This document shows, in pieces, positions 25,445 through 34,640 of a stretch of DNA of 64,000 nucleotides; the stretch's first letter is position 1; each line of letters begins with the position of its first letter. The stretch is taken from contig CAJQOP010000090.1 of the NCBI GenBank assembly GCA_905479945.1, positions 1-64,000 on the forward strand, given 5' to 3'. The notes under the pieces were generated by a model. The model was not told the DNA's origin and did no database searches. It saw only the letters and a list, made by a program, of their open reading frames with translations. The translations under genes were made by a program, and so were the position numbers. The DNA comes from an uncultured Glaciecola sp. (GTDB lineage: Bacteria > Pseudomonadota > Gammaproteobacteria > Enterobacterales > Alteromonadaceae).

Positions 25445-27258
25445 CTAGTGATAAGAACGATAAGAATGACAAAAACGGTAAAATAGACATACAACAAGAA
25501 AACAATTCGCAGTCACAAACTGAAACTAACTTAGCTGCAGATAATAAAAATTCACCTGTTCAGCAACAAACTGACACTGCCGCTTATCAAGAAGATTTGA
25601 TTCAATCATCGCAAAAAACCTCAGAGCCAGGGGAAACCCAGCAAGATCAGCTGCCAGTTATTGTGAATAAGTCTCGATTTTCTAAAATATGGATATTACC
25701 CATTCTTGCGGTTTTGATTGGCATAGGCATGGTGTATAACGATTGGCGAAATAGAGGCATTCATATTCAAGTTGCATTTGAAACAGCAGAAGGTTTAGAA
25801 GCCAAAAAGACTGTGTTAAAAAACCGTAATGTAGATATCGGGCTAGTCCAAAACATCAGCTTTAACGAGGATAAAACGCATATTTTGGTCGATATAGAAG
25901 TTGAGCAATCAATGGATGGATTTTTGGTTGACGACAGTGAGTTTTGGGTAGTTAGGCCAAGATTTGGTGCAACAGGAATAACCGGGATTGGCACTTTGCT
26001 GTCGGGGGCTTATATTCAAGTTTCACCGGGGGAGTCAAACATTGAACAGTTTGAATTTATAGGTCTAGAAACACCGCCTGTTACCTCACTTAATGCTGAC
26101 GGTATCCACTTAAAACTCATATCTCGCGGCACAAAGCCATTAAAGGTCGGAAATCCTGTGCTGCACAAAGGGTTTGAAGTTGGCGCTGTTGAGTCAAAGT
26201 ACTATGACGATCTGGAGCAAGCGGCACATTATGACATTTTCATTCATGCGCCGTTTCACAATCTAGTTACTGCTAATACTTCGTTTTGGAACATGAGTGG
26301 TCTGTCTATTACGACATCCACCGAAGGTATTAGTCTTAACATGGCTTCTCTTGAAGCATTGGTTGCTGGAGGGGTTGAGTTTGGTCTAATTGATGACGCT
26401 GAAGCTGGCGCAGGTGTGCCGCAAAATCACCAATTTCAGGTTTATGATTCAGTAGCGAATATTGAAGAGCAACGCGATTACAAATTTATTGAATACGTTA
26501 TTTTGGTTGAAGACAGCGTGGGTGGTTTACATAAAGGCGCGCCTGTGGAATATCGAGGCATCAGATTAGGTACAGTTACTGAACCTTACATGGAATTTTG
26601 GGAGATTATTGATATTGCCGGTGTGGGCAAAGAAGAACGTATTCCCGTTGTAATTAAGCTCGAGCCTGAACGCTTAATGAAAAACGGCTATATTTCCTTA
26701 GATATATTTAGAGGCATGGTCAACGATTGGATTAAAGAAGGGTTAACGGCGTCTATTGAGAATGCGAATTTAATTACAGGCAGTCTAAAGGTTAGTTTAG
26801 AGCCCGGCGGAAAACCTAATAATGCTCCAGGTTTCTTTGGTGAATATCCCTTAATTCCGGCTGCACAAGGCGGCTTCGCGAGTGCTACTAAAAAAGTAGA
26901 GAATATTCTAGCTAAACTCGAAAATCTGCCTATGGATGCTACGTTTGCTAATTTAAATGAGCTGATAGATACCACACAAGAGACATTCAAAAATGCGAGC
27001 GGTGCTGTAGAGAAAGTAGGCGCGACACTCCTTACCCTAGAGCAAACCTTGTTAGAATTACAATCAACACTCAAAGGTTTACAGCCTAATTCTCAGGTAT
27101 ACCGTTCGGTTGAACAGATGATCAAGAAAATTGAGGTTACATTGGATGAAATAAAACCAATCGTAAAAGAAGTAAGCAATCAACCTAATTCATTGGTGTT
27201 TGGCGGACCAGCTAGCGCAGACATGCAGCCCAAATCGGCTAACAAGGAAGAAAAATAA
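25441..27258 (+). CDS. pqiB: PqiB, MCE-domain intermembrane lipid transport protein
   Basis: 605 residues, longer than the 546 of E. coli because of an N-terminal Lys/Asn/Asp/Gln-rich extension (about 75 residues). One transmembrane helix at 77-93 (WILPILAVLIGIGMVY), then three MCE domains (about 98-190, 215-305 and 345-450) with GLEAKKTVLKNRNVDIG and GLHKGAPVEYRGIRLGTV marking repeats 1 and 3, then a C-terminal helical region (coiled coil near 485-575) that forms a needle-like tunnel in E. coli. It carries phospholipid across the periplasm with PqiA (inner membrane) and PqiC (outer membrane). The start overlaps pqiA by four bases. Confidence 0.94.
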   Translation: MTSDKNDKNDKNGKIDIQQENNSQSQTETNLAADNKNSPVQQQTDTAAYQEDLIQSSQKTSEPGETQQDQLPVIVNKSRFSKIWILPILAVLIGIGMVYNDWRNRGIHIQVAFETAEGLEAKKTVLKNRNVDIGLVQNISFNEDKTHILVDIEVEQSMDGFLVDDSEFWVVRPRFGATGITGIGTLLSGAYIQVSPGESNIEQFEFIGLETPPVTSLNADGIHLKLISRGTKPLKVGNPVLHKGFEVGAVESKYYDDLEQAAHYDIFIHAPFHNLVTANTSFWNMSGLSITTSTEGISLNMASLEALVAGGVEFGLIDDAEAGAGVPQNHQFQVYDSVANIEEQRDYKFIEYVILVEDSVGGLHKGAPVEYRGIRLGTVTEPYMEFWEIIDIAGVGKEERIPVVIKLEPERLMKNGYISLDIFRGMVNDWIKEGLTASIENANLITGSLKVSLEPGGKPNNAPGFFGEYPLIPAAQGGFASATKKVENILAKLENLPMDATFANLNELIDTTQETFKNASGAVEKVGATLLTLEQTLLELQSTLKGLQPNSQVYRSVEQMIKKIEVTLDEIKPIVKEVSNQPNSLVFGGPASADMQPKSANKEEK

Positions 27259-27259
27259 C

Positions 27260-27826
27260 ATGCAAAAACCGTTAATTTTAGTTATTTCTATGTTGTTGAT
27301 GTCATGCACTACAACAGGCCCTGCGCCTGATATAAGGTATTACTTATTCGACGCTGAGCCTCTAGTACAAAAAGAAAAAGCAGCAAGACTTATAATTGAG
27401 TTAAAAGACGTCAAGCTTCCAGACTATTTAAGTACGAATCAATTAGTAATGCTCGATAGTGAACACATACTAATTAAAGCCAATTATCATAGTTGGGCGG
27501 ATAGCCTAAATGAATCGATACAGCGCGCATTAGTGAATGATTTAAACAACTCGAGCAAAGATAAAGAATTTGTAGCTGGGTGCGAAAACTGTAAGGAAAG
27601 TGCGAGTTTGAGCGTGACTATTGAACATTTTTACCCCTCAACCGGCGGAAAGCTTTTGTTGTCAGGTTATTTTGAATTTATGGATCCACAAAACGAAAAT
27701 CAACTAACACGTTTTCAGCTAATAGATGAATTGGATTCCGACGGTTATGCAAATGCAGTTAAACAGATGCGTGCTCAAGTAAGTGACCTAGCTGAAAGTA
27801 TTATTGCGGTTATTGATAACGAGTGA
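27260..27826 (+). CDS. pqiC: PqiC/YmbA family outer-membrane lipoprotein
   Basis: 188 residues from the ATG at 27260, one base after the pqiB stop. Lipoprotein signal with LLMSC (Cys16). The mature part matches the PqiC (YmbA, DUF330/ABC-type transport auxiliary) family: YYLFDAEP near the start and WADSLNESIQRALVNDL. It sits on the inner face of the outer membrane and docks the PqiB tunnel. It is the last gene of the pqi operon. A weak hairpin ACCT-GTC-AGGT with a T-run follows at 27897-27913. Confidence 0.88.
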   Translation: MQKPLILVISMLLMSCTTTGPAPDIRYYLFDAEPLVQKEKAARLIIELKDVKLPDYLSTNQLVMLDSEHILIKANYHSWADSLNESIQRALVNDLNNSSKDKEFVAGCENCKESASLSVTIEHFYPSTGGKLLLSGYFEFMDPQNENQLTRFQLIDELDSDGYANAVKQMRAQVSDLAESIIAVIDNE

Positions 27827-28046
27827 TTTATTTGGTCTGTAGTTTGATGCTTAATTTTTAGGTACTTAATGACTTAAGTGTTTTATTAGACGTTTCACCT
27901 GTCAGGTTTTTTTACATATAATGTGATTTCTATTTTAATTTAAATTTAATGTCAACAATATCAATTGCTTGCTAAGTTGGCATCTAAATTGCTATATTGT
28001 TGGTAGACATAATAATTTTAATTAAGCATCGGCTTAGGAGTTTAAA

Positions 28047-28652
28047 ATGAGAGTATCAAGAAATTTAGTAGCTTTGTTTACACTGGTATTAATGAGCGGC
28101 TTTGCTAACGCTAACTTAATCCAAAATGGTGGTTTTGAGGACAATGCAGTTAATGATGGTCAATGGCGCTGGTATGCTTCAACTGACGTAAACAATTGGA
28201 GTGGCAGTAACCTTGAAATTTGGGATTCACTTCAGGGTGTTCATGCTTATGAAGGCGAAAACCATGCTGAACTTAATGCACATCCATACACGGGTAACGT
28301 TTTTACTATTTTCCAAGATTTCACTGCCGTCTCAGGTCAGTCGTATAACCTAAGCTTTGCTTACCGCGCTCGCTCTAACAGCCATGAAGCGTTTCGAGTA
28401 GAAGTGGCTACAGGTACTGATACTGTATTGTCAACTTTAGTCGATGACCATACAACGTCGGGTTGGAGTGTTTTCAGTGCTATGTTCACTGCAACTGATA
28501 CTGCTGCTCAGGTGAGATTCACTTCTGTTAGCCCAGCTACTGGAACTGTAGGAAACTTCATCGATGACGTTTCTGTAGTATCTGCTCCAGGCGCTCTTAT
28601 TTTGTTCCTACTAGGTGGTTCACTAGTAGTTGCTAGACGCTTCAGCAAGTAA
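28047..28652 (+). CDS. Secreted carbohydrate-binding-like protein with PEP-CTERM-like sorting tail
   Basis: 201 residues. Signal peptide 1-22 (LVALFTLVLMSGFANA). Beta-sandwich body starting NLIQNGGFED, a common opening of galactose-binding-like (CBM/DUF642-type) domains, with NFIDDVSVV near its end. The C-terminus is a short hydrophobic helix followed by basic residues: SAPGALILFLLGG then VARRFSK. This has the layout of PEP-CTERM anchors (motif, helix, Arg cluster), with SAPG in place of the usual PEP. Such proteins are processed by exosortase and found with exopolysaccharide systems; no exosortase gene is in the window. A strong GGAG ribosome site is present. Function of the protein is unknown. 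Confidence 0.65.
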   Translation: MRVSRNLVALFTLVLMSGFANANLIQNGGFEDNAVNDGQWRWYASTDVNNWSGSNLEIWDSLQGVHAYEGENHAELNAHPYTGNVFTIFQDFTAVSGQSYNLSFAYRARSNSHEAFRVEVATGTDTVLSTLVDDHTTSGWSVFSAMFTATDTAAQVRFTSVSPATGTVGNFIDDVSVVSAPGALILFLLGGSLVVARRFSK

Positions 28653-28944
28653 GACCTAACAAACAAAACATAATAAAAAAGAATAAGTTTTATTTTAAGC
28701 TTGCTTAATATCACTCCAATCACGCCTCAAAAAAAACAATTCCTACAAATTCCTACAAGTTCAATGATTGATAGCGCAGGTATTAGGGCAATCTTTACCA
28801 ATTTACAATTGTTGTTCGACGAAACCTTATAAGACGGCAACCAAAAAGGTTCGGCTTCTAAAACAAATTTAGAAGTTAAAGAATAGTGCCTGATATATAC
28901 TACCCTGCATTGAAATTCATTTTTTAAATAACATTGTGAGTATT
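28653..28944. other. Non-coding gap before recQ
   Basis: Contains the direct repeat ATTCCTACA at 28739-28747 and 28749-28757, and a perfect 8-bp hairpin CTTCTAAA (28855-28862) / TTTAGAAG (28868-28875) with a 5-base loop but no T-run. Promoter elements for recQ are presumably between 28880 and 28940. No gene seen. Confidence 0.5.
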
Positions 28945-31161
28945 ATGCCAGCATCGAGCTCAGCCAAGTTGGAAGAAGCCCAGCGCATTCTTAAAAATGT
29001 CTTTGGGTTTGACCAATTTCGTTCGACCCAACAGAGCATTATTGAAAGCGTTCTTCAGCATCGTAACACCCTGGCAATTATGCCTACGGGCGGCGGTAAG
29101 TCATTATGCTACCAAATACCCGCCATTGTGTTCGACGGCCTCAGCATTGTTATTTCTCCGCTAATTTCATTGATGCAAGACCAAGTTAGGCAATTAGAAG
29201 AGTTGGATGTTCCTGCAATTGTGCTCAATAGCTCCTTGAGCACAGACGAATATAAAGCCAACCTTGATAGCTTAAAAAGCGGAAGTGTTAAACTTCTATT
29301 TTTAGCGCCCGAAACAGCACTACAATTCAACATTCTCAATTTATTGCAAAGTATAGATGTCGCATGTATTGCTATTGATGAAGCCCATTGCATTTCTGAA
29401 TGGGGTCATGAATTTCGTCCAGAGTATCGACAGCTCGACCAACTCATTTCACGTTTCCCGAACGCCGTTGCCATTGCTCTTACCGCAACAGCAACTCCAC
29501 GAGTTAGGGAAGATATAAAACGCCAGTTAAACATCGCAGAGGATAATGAGTTCATCGCGAGTTTTGACCGACCTAATTTGTATCTTGAAGTCGCTCCCAA
29601 AGAATCAGCTTATGCTCAAACCAAAACTTTTATCGACAAGCACCCAAAACAGTCCGGTATTATTTATTGTTTGTCACGTTCAGGCGTTGACGATTTGAGC
29701 ACCAAATTGAAACAAGATGGTTATTCAGTGCTGCCATACCATGCTGGTTTGAACAGTCAAAAAAGAGCCTTGAATCAAGAGAAGTTTGTGCGTGATGACG
29801 CCGACATCATTGTTGCTACCATCGCTTTCGGCATGGGCATTAATAAACCTGATGTGCGCTTCGTGGTTCATTATGACTTGCCTAAGAACATTGAAAGCTA
29901 CTATCAACAAATTGGTCGTGCGGGGCGTGATGGGCTAGACGCTAATTGTCTTTTGTTATTTGGTTACGGTGACACAGGTAAAATTCGCTTTTTCATTGAT
30001 CAAATGAATAATGAGCATGAAAAGCTGCTTGCCACAATGCACCTCAATCAGATGCTAGCATTAGCGGAAACTGAAGATTGTCGCCGTGTGCCTCTATTAC
30101 AATATTTTGGTGAGCCTGACGTAAATGAAACCTGCTTGAAGTGCGATAATTGTCTAAGTGATGATCAGCAAAAGTCGGACTTAACGGTACCAGCACAAAA
30201 ATTTCTGTCTTGTGTTCATCGAACTGGACAGCGTTTCGGCGCGTCTCATATCATTGATGTTTTGCGTGGCTCAAATGCTGAAAAAGTACTACAAAACCAA
30301 CATAATTTGCTGTCCACCTATGATATAGGCAACGAACTTAGTAAAAAACAATGGATGACATTATCGCGTCAACTTATTCAAAAGAAGCTGTTGCGACAGG
30401 AAGAACAATTCGGCGGATTAAAGTTGACTGAATTGGCTGTAGAAGTGCTCAAGGGTAGGGCTCCATTTTATGCCATGCTGCAGCAACCTGCGCCTGAAAA
30501 GCGAAGTGTTGTATCAAAATCCGATGTGATTGGAAATGCTGATTTAGTCGCACTGTTAAAAACAGAACGAAAGAGGATTGCCGATCAAGCCAATGTGCCT
30601 CCGTATGCTATTTTTGCAGATAGAAGCTTACAAGAAATGGCATATTACCTGCCGCATTCAGAGCAAAGTCTATTGCAAATTCATGGTGTTGGAAGCGCAA
30701 AATTGACAAAATATGCGTCGATATTTCTATTAATCATTGCTGATTTTTGTGAGCAACATGATTTGCAAGAAATTCAAAATGAACAAACAGCTAGCTCTCA
30801 GGCAAAGAAAGACACTGCAAAATCGGGTAGTCTTGGCAGCAAAACTAAAGAGGTAGTTGAGCGCTTTGAAAATGGTGAGTCTGTGGCTGATTTGTCTTCT
30901 TCACTTAAGGTTAAAGACAATACGATTTATAATCATTTATACAAATACGCTCAATTGGGAAACAAGCTAAACAAAGCTGAACGCTTGATCGACGAAGCAG
31001 GGCTTAGTGAAAATCAAGCGACAGAAGGGCTTGTAGCTTTTGAAGCGCATGGCAGTGAACGCTTGAAACCTGTCTATGAAGCATTGAACGAAGTCTTAAC
31101 ATACGAGCAGCTGCATCTGCTAAGAGTTTTTTACCTACAGCATGCTGGCAACACGGTGTAA
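28945..31161 (+). CDS. recQ: ATP-dependent DNA helicase RecQ with extended C-terminus
   Basis: 738 residues from the ATG at 28945 (a GTG at 28936 is possible; GAG just before the ATG is a plausible ribosome site). Unwinds DNA 3' to 5' in recombination and replication repair. Order: helicase core with Walker A MPTGGGKSLCYQIP, the DEAH box IDEAHCISEWGHEFRPEYR, and QQIGRAGRDG (motif VI); zinc-binding cysteines CRR, CLKCDNC; winged-helix RQC domain; HRDC domain near 530-605. About 100 more residues follow, resembling a helix-turn-helix HTH_40 domain (VVERFENGESVADLSSSLKV). E. coli RecQ (609 residues) lacks this tail. Confidence 0.94.
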   Translation: MPASSSAKLEEAQRILKNVFGFDQFRSTQQSIIESVLQHRNTLAIMPTGGGKSLCYQIPAIVFDGLSIVISPLISLMQDQVRQLEELDVPAIVLNSSLSTDEYKANLDSLKSGSVKLLFLAPETALQFNILNLLQSIDVACIAIDEAHCISEWGHEFRPEYRQLDQLISRFPNAVAIALTATATPRVREDIKRQLNIAEDNEFIASFDRPNLYLEVAPKESAYAQTKTFIDKHPKQSGIIYCLSRSGVDDLSTKLKQDGYSVLPYHAGLNSQKRALNQEKFVRDDADIIVATIAFGMGINKPDVRFVVHYDLPKNIESYYQQIGRAGRDGLDANCLLLFGYGDTGKIRFFIDQMNNEHEKLLATMHLNQMLALAETEDCRRVPLLQYFGEPDVNETCLKCDNCLSDDQQKSDLTVPAQKFLSCVHRTGQRFGASHIIDVLRGSNAEKVLQNQHNLLSTYDIGNELSKKQWMTLSRQLIQKKLLRQEEQFGGLKLTELAVEVLKGRAPFYAMLQQPAPEKRSVVSKSDVIGNADLVALLKTERKRIADQANVPPYAIFADRSLQEMAYYLPHSEQSLLQIHGVGSAKLTKYASIFLLIIADFCEQHDLQEIQNEQTASSQAKKDTAKSGSLGSKTKEVVERFENGESVADLSSSLKVKDNTIYNHLYKYAQLGNKLNKAERLIDEAGLSENQATEGLVAFEAHGSERLKPVYEALNEVLTYEQLHLLRVFYLQHAGNTV

Positions 31162-31350
31162 ACCCCATATAAGGGCCTAGCCAAATACAAGCCTAGCCAG
31201 ATAATTACTGTTCTATAAGCTCGCATAGTAGGGCAATAAATCCTGTAGTTTAAAACGCTAATAAATTGCCTTTATCCTGATTTCAAATTAAAGCTTCATA
31301 TAGTTATCTATCAAAAATTATTCACTGTCTCTAGCATCACTTTATGTTAT

Positions 31351-31369
31351 GTTTTTGTTAACGAAAAAC
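31351..31369 (+). promoter_or_regulatory. GlpR-like operator upstream of the glycerol importer
   Basis: GTTTTTGTTAACGAAAAAC is an imperfect palindrome centred on TTAA. It resembles GlpR (DeoR family) sites of the TTTTCGTATACGAAAA type. It ends 11 bases before the first start codon, in place of a ribosome site, so repressor binding here would directly block transcription. The assignment is by similarity from memory. Confidence 0.45.
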
Positions 31370-31379
31370 AATCTCTTAT

Positions 31380-32573
31380 ATGGACGCTACTTTGTCGTTG
31401 GAATTGCAGAATATTGGCTTAGTCGCCGATAACCAAACCTACTTAGAAGACATTAACCTGACATTTGAATCAGGCGCTTTCAATGTACTGTTAGGCCGCA
31501 CATTGGCTGGAAAAACTTCCTTGATGAGAGTCATTGCAGGTTTAGACAAGCCGACAGCCGGAAATGTGCTGCTCAATGGAGAGAACATTACGCGATGTTC
31601 GGTTCAAAAACGCAATGTGTCGATGGTCTATCAACAATTTATAAACTACCCGCATTTTAGTGTTTGGGAAAACATTGCATCACCACTAAAAATAGCAAAG
31701 GTGCCTGCGCAAGAGATTAAACGCCGTGTATCTGAAATAGCAGAACTACTGCACATCGAGCCTTTTTTGCACAAACAACCATTAGAGTTGTCGGGTGGTC
31801 AGCAGCAGCGCTGCGCTATGGCGAGAGCTCTGGTTAAGGATGCTCAAATAATTTTGTTCGATGAGCCATTAGTAAACTTAGATTATAAGCTTAGAGAAAC
31901 ACTGCGGTTTGAGCTAAAAGCCTTGTTTAAAAAACGCGAGAGTATCGCTATTTATGCGACTACTGAGGCACACGAAGCGCTGGCGCTAGGCGGAACAACT
32001 ACGCTCTTGCATGAAGGAAGAGTTTTACAAAATGGAGAAGCCTTGCAGCAATATTATCAACCTGCAGACCTGCATGCTGCCGACTTGTACCATGAACCGC
32101 CTATGAATCGATTGAACGTATCTATTAAAGAGCGAAAACTACGCGTCGAAAGCTCTTTATCTGCACAAGCAGAGACTTCATCATCAACGCATGCCGAAGC
32201 GCTCATAGCAACAGACATTGAACTTAATAAGAACGACTATCTTGCGAGCTTAAACGATGGCATCTATCAATGCGCAGTTAGGCCAGATCAAGTCTATTTG
32301 ACATCGACACATTTATCAGAGCTAGTCATAACAGGGCAAGTCGATTTAGCTGAAATAAGTGCATCCGAAACTTTTGTGCATGTCACCTTGAGTGATCCCG
32401 CATTCGATTCCTTGACGTGGGTAGTGCACTTGCAGGGTATTCACGATTTTGATCCTGATGCAAAACTCAGATTATTTGTTGCTGTGAAAGATATGTACTT
32501 ATTTGATCAGCAGGGGGCTTCGGTGTGCTCGCCAAAATTGGCCTTAGCACCGAAGTCGAAGGAGCTAAGTTAA
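31380..32573 (+). CDS. glpS: Glycerol ABC importer ATPase 1 (GlpS-like)
   Basis: 397 residues. ABC ATPase domain 1-235: Walker A GRTLAGKTS, Q-loop MVYQQFINYPH, intact signature LSGGQQQR, Walker B IILFDEPLVNLD. The switch histidine is replaced by Thr (YATTEAHEAL where YVTHD is usual). C-terminal OB-type regulatory domain as in MalK/UgpC proteins. It powers glycerol uptake as a heterodimer with the next gene product. I name it after rhizobial GlpSTPQV by gene order (two ATPases, two permeases, small DUF2160 protein, binding protein). No ribosome site precedes it. The stop overlaps the next ATG (TAATG). Confidence 0.85.
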   Translation: MDATLSLELQNIGLVADNQTYLEDINLTFESGAFNVLLGRTLAGKTSLMRVIAGLDKPTAGNVLLNGENITRCSVQKRNVSMVYQQFINYPHFSVWENIASPLKIAKVPAQEIKRRVSEIAELLHIEPFLHKQPLELSGGQQQRCAMARALVKDAQIILFDEPLVNLDYKLRETLRFELKALFKKRESIAIYATTEAHEALALGGTTTLLHEGRVLQNGEALQQYYQPADLHAADLYHEPPMNRLNVSIKERKLRVESSLSAQAETSSSTHAEALIATDIELNKNDYLASLNDGIYQCAVRPDQVYLTSTHLSELVITGQVDLAEISASETFVHVTLSDPAFDSLTWVVHLQGIHDFDPDAKLRLFVAVKDMYLFDQQGASVCSPKLALAPKSKELS

Positions 32574-33739
32574 TGGCTAGCATTACTCTTCGCCAACTTG
32601 CTCATAGTTATGATGGCGAAACCTTCGCATTACAGCACCTAGACCATGTTTGGCAACAAGGTGGGGCTTATGCACTCCTTGGTCCTTCTGGATGTGGCAA
32701 AAGTACCCTGTTGAATATTATCTCCGGATTAGTGATGCCTTCAGAAGGTGAGGTGTTATTTGATGATATTCGCGTCAATGAACTATCACCTCAGCAGCGC
32801 AATATCGCCCAAGTTTTCCAATTTCCAGTGGTTTATGACGCGATGACGGTGCGTCAAAACCTAGCGTTTCCACTAAAAAATATGAAATTAGAAAAAGCGC
32901 CAATCAATGCCAAGGTAGATGAAATTGCCGAACTTTTAGGCTTGAGCGAAAAGCTAGCTAAAAAAGCAAAAGGCTTGAGTGCCGACGATAAGCAAAAGGT
33001 TTCGATGGGCCGAGGCTTGGTGCGAGACGATGTTTCCGCCATTTTATTTGATGAGCCACTTACCGTTATTGACCCACATTTAAAATGGAAGTTAAGGCGT
33101 AAATTAAAAGAGATCCATGAAAAGCTTAATATTACGATGGTGTATGTAACGCATGATCAATTAGAGGCCGCTACTTTCGCCGATGAAATTGCAGTGATGT
33201 ACGAAGGAAAAATAGTACAGTTTGGTACTCCTCAATCATTATTCGAGAGACCAAATCATACATTTGTTGGCTATTTTATTGGCAGCCCAGGTATGAATTT
33301 CATTGATGTTCAGGTTGGTGAAAATGGTTTATCAAGCCAAGGGACAACATTTCATCTCGAGCAAGCCCTAGTTGATTCGCTGAACGGGCTTATTAGCCAG
33401 AACATGAAGCTTGGGATACGCCCTGAGCATATTCAAATTGTAAGTTCTGCAACGGAAACTAGTTACAGTGCCGATGTCGAGTTTATTGAACACCTTGGCG
33501 ATCATCAAATTGTGACGGTGCAGTTTCTGCAACAACGATGGCATATCCGTGTCGCTGAAAGTTATCGATGTAATGATGCATGTGTTCATTTTGAATTGCC
33601 TAAAATGAATTTGAAGATATTCGTCGATGAATATTTGTTTGAGCTTGAATCATTACCATTGATTAATAAGGGATCCGCTTCATCGGAATTGACACCGCTG
33701 CACAAAAATACAGCAGAAGTAAGAGGCGCGCATGACTAA
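32573..33739 (+). CDS. glpT: Glycerol ABC importer ATPase 2 (GlpT-like)
   Basis: 388 residues from the ATG at 32573, which has AAGGAG eight bases upstream; an earlier in-frame start at 32525 is unlikely. Walker A GPSGCGKST, Walker B AILFDEPLTVID, and the switch histidine VYVTHDQLEA are intact, but the signature is degenerate (LSADDKQKVSMGRG in place of LSGGQ). C-terminal regulatory OB fold. Partner of GlpS: the intact signature of GlpS faces this Walker A/B/H set, so only one of the two composite ATP sites should be fully competent. The end overlaps the first permease gene by eight bases. Not the glycerol-3-phosphate antiporter that shares the name glpT. Confidence 0.86.
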   Translation: MASITLRQLAHSYDGETFALQHLDHVWQQGGAYALLGPSGCGKSTLLNIISGLVMPSEGEVLFDDIRVNELSPQQRNIAQVFQFPVVYDAMTVRQNLAFPLKNMKLEKAPINAKVDEIAELLGLSEKLAKKAKGLSADDKQKVSMGRGLVRDDVSAILFDEPLTVIDPHLKWKLRRKLKEIHEKLNITMVYVTHDQLEAATFADEIAVMYEGKIVQFGTPQSLFERPNHTFVGYFIGSPGMNFIDVQVGENGLSSQGTTFHLEQALVDSLNGLISQNMKLGIRPEHIQIVSSATETSYSADVEFIEHLGDHQIVTVQFLQQRWHIRVAESYRCNDACVHFELPKMNLKIFVDEYLFELESLPLINKGSASSELTPLHKNTAEVRGAHD

Positions 33740-34640
33740 ACTGCGCAACAACAAAGCATGGTGGCTAGTGCTCCCAATGTTCGTTTTAGTGGCGTTTTCA
33801 GCCATTATTCCGCTGATGACGGTGGTTAACTACTCTGTTCAAGATATTTTTGACCAAAATACGGCTTACTTTGTCGGTGTTGAATGGTATCAAGAGGTAC
33901 TCAGAGATACTCGATTACACGATTCATTAATACGCCAATTTATATTTTCATTTAGTGTTCTAGTTATTGAAATTCCATTGGGTATTCTTATTGCCTTATT
34001 GATGCCCAAAACGCCAAATTGGAAGACGTCTTTGGTGCTTATTTTGTTAGCGCTTCCACTGCTGATCCCGTGGAACGTCGTTGGTACCATTTGGCAAGTT
34101 TTTGCGCGAGGGGATATTGGCCTATTTGGTTGGGCAGTGAACGCTTTGGGTATTGATTATAATTATACTTCTAACAGCCTCGATGCTTGGCTTACCGTTT
34201 TATTAATGGATGTATGGCATTGGACTCCTCTTGTGGCCTTGTTATGTTATTCAGGTTTAAGAGCCATTCCCAATGCTTATTATCAAGCAGCACAGATTGA
34301 TCGCGCTTCTCGTTGGGCAGTGTTTCGTTATATTCAATTGCCCCGGCTTAAATCGGTGTTAGTGATAGCTGTATTGCTGCGATTTATGGATAGCTTTATG
34401 ATTTATACTGAACCTTTTGTTTTGACAGGTGGCGGTCCGGGGAATGCCACCACGTTTTTAAGCCAATCGCTTACACAAATGGCCGTGGGACAATTCGATT
34501 TAGGGCCGGCAGCTGCATTTTCACTAATTTATTTCTTAATTGTCTTATTGGTTTCGTGGTTGTTTTTCACTACCTTAACTTATGAAAGAGAGGATACAGC
34601 TCAGTATAAAGCAGTCCAGCATAATGAGGGAGGCTCTTAA
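33732..34640 (+). CDS. glpP: Glycerol ABC importer permease 1 (GlpP-like)
   Basis: 302 residues, six transmembrane helices of the MalF/UgpA type. The EAA-type loop that contacts the ATPase is at ALRAIPNAYYQAAQIDRASR (about 175-195), followed by WAVFRYIQLPRLK. Helix 1 starts at WWLVLPMFVLVAFSAIIPL. It forms the membrane channel with the next permease. Starts inside glpT and ends on the ATG of the next gene (TAATG), one operon. Confidence 0.88.
   Translation: MTKLRNNKAWWLVLPMFVLVAFSAIIPLMTVVNYSVQDIFDQNTAYFVGVEWYQEVLRDTRLHDSLIRQFIFSFSVLVIEIPLGILIALLMPKTPNWKTSLVLILLALPLLIPWNVVGTIWQVFARGDIGLFGWAVNALGIDYNYTSNSLDAWLTVLLMDVWHWTPLVALLCYSGLRAIPNAYYQAAQIDRASRWAVFRYIQLPRLKSVLVIAVLLRFMDSFMIYTEPFVLTGGGPGNATTFLSQSLTQMAVGQFDLGPAAAFSLIYFLIVLLVSWLFFTTLTYEREDTAQYKAVQHNEGGS

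Noticed and set aside
25441-25500. Short Lys-Asn-Asp repeats at the start of pqiB as a possible mobile or repeat element
   Set aside because: They are low-complexity coding sequence of the PqiB N-terminus.
31168-31200. Near direct repeat GCCTAGCCA after recQ
   Set aside because: Two short copies only, no hairpin with T-run and no array.
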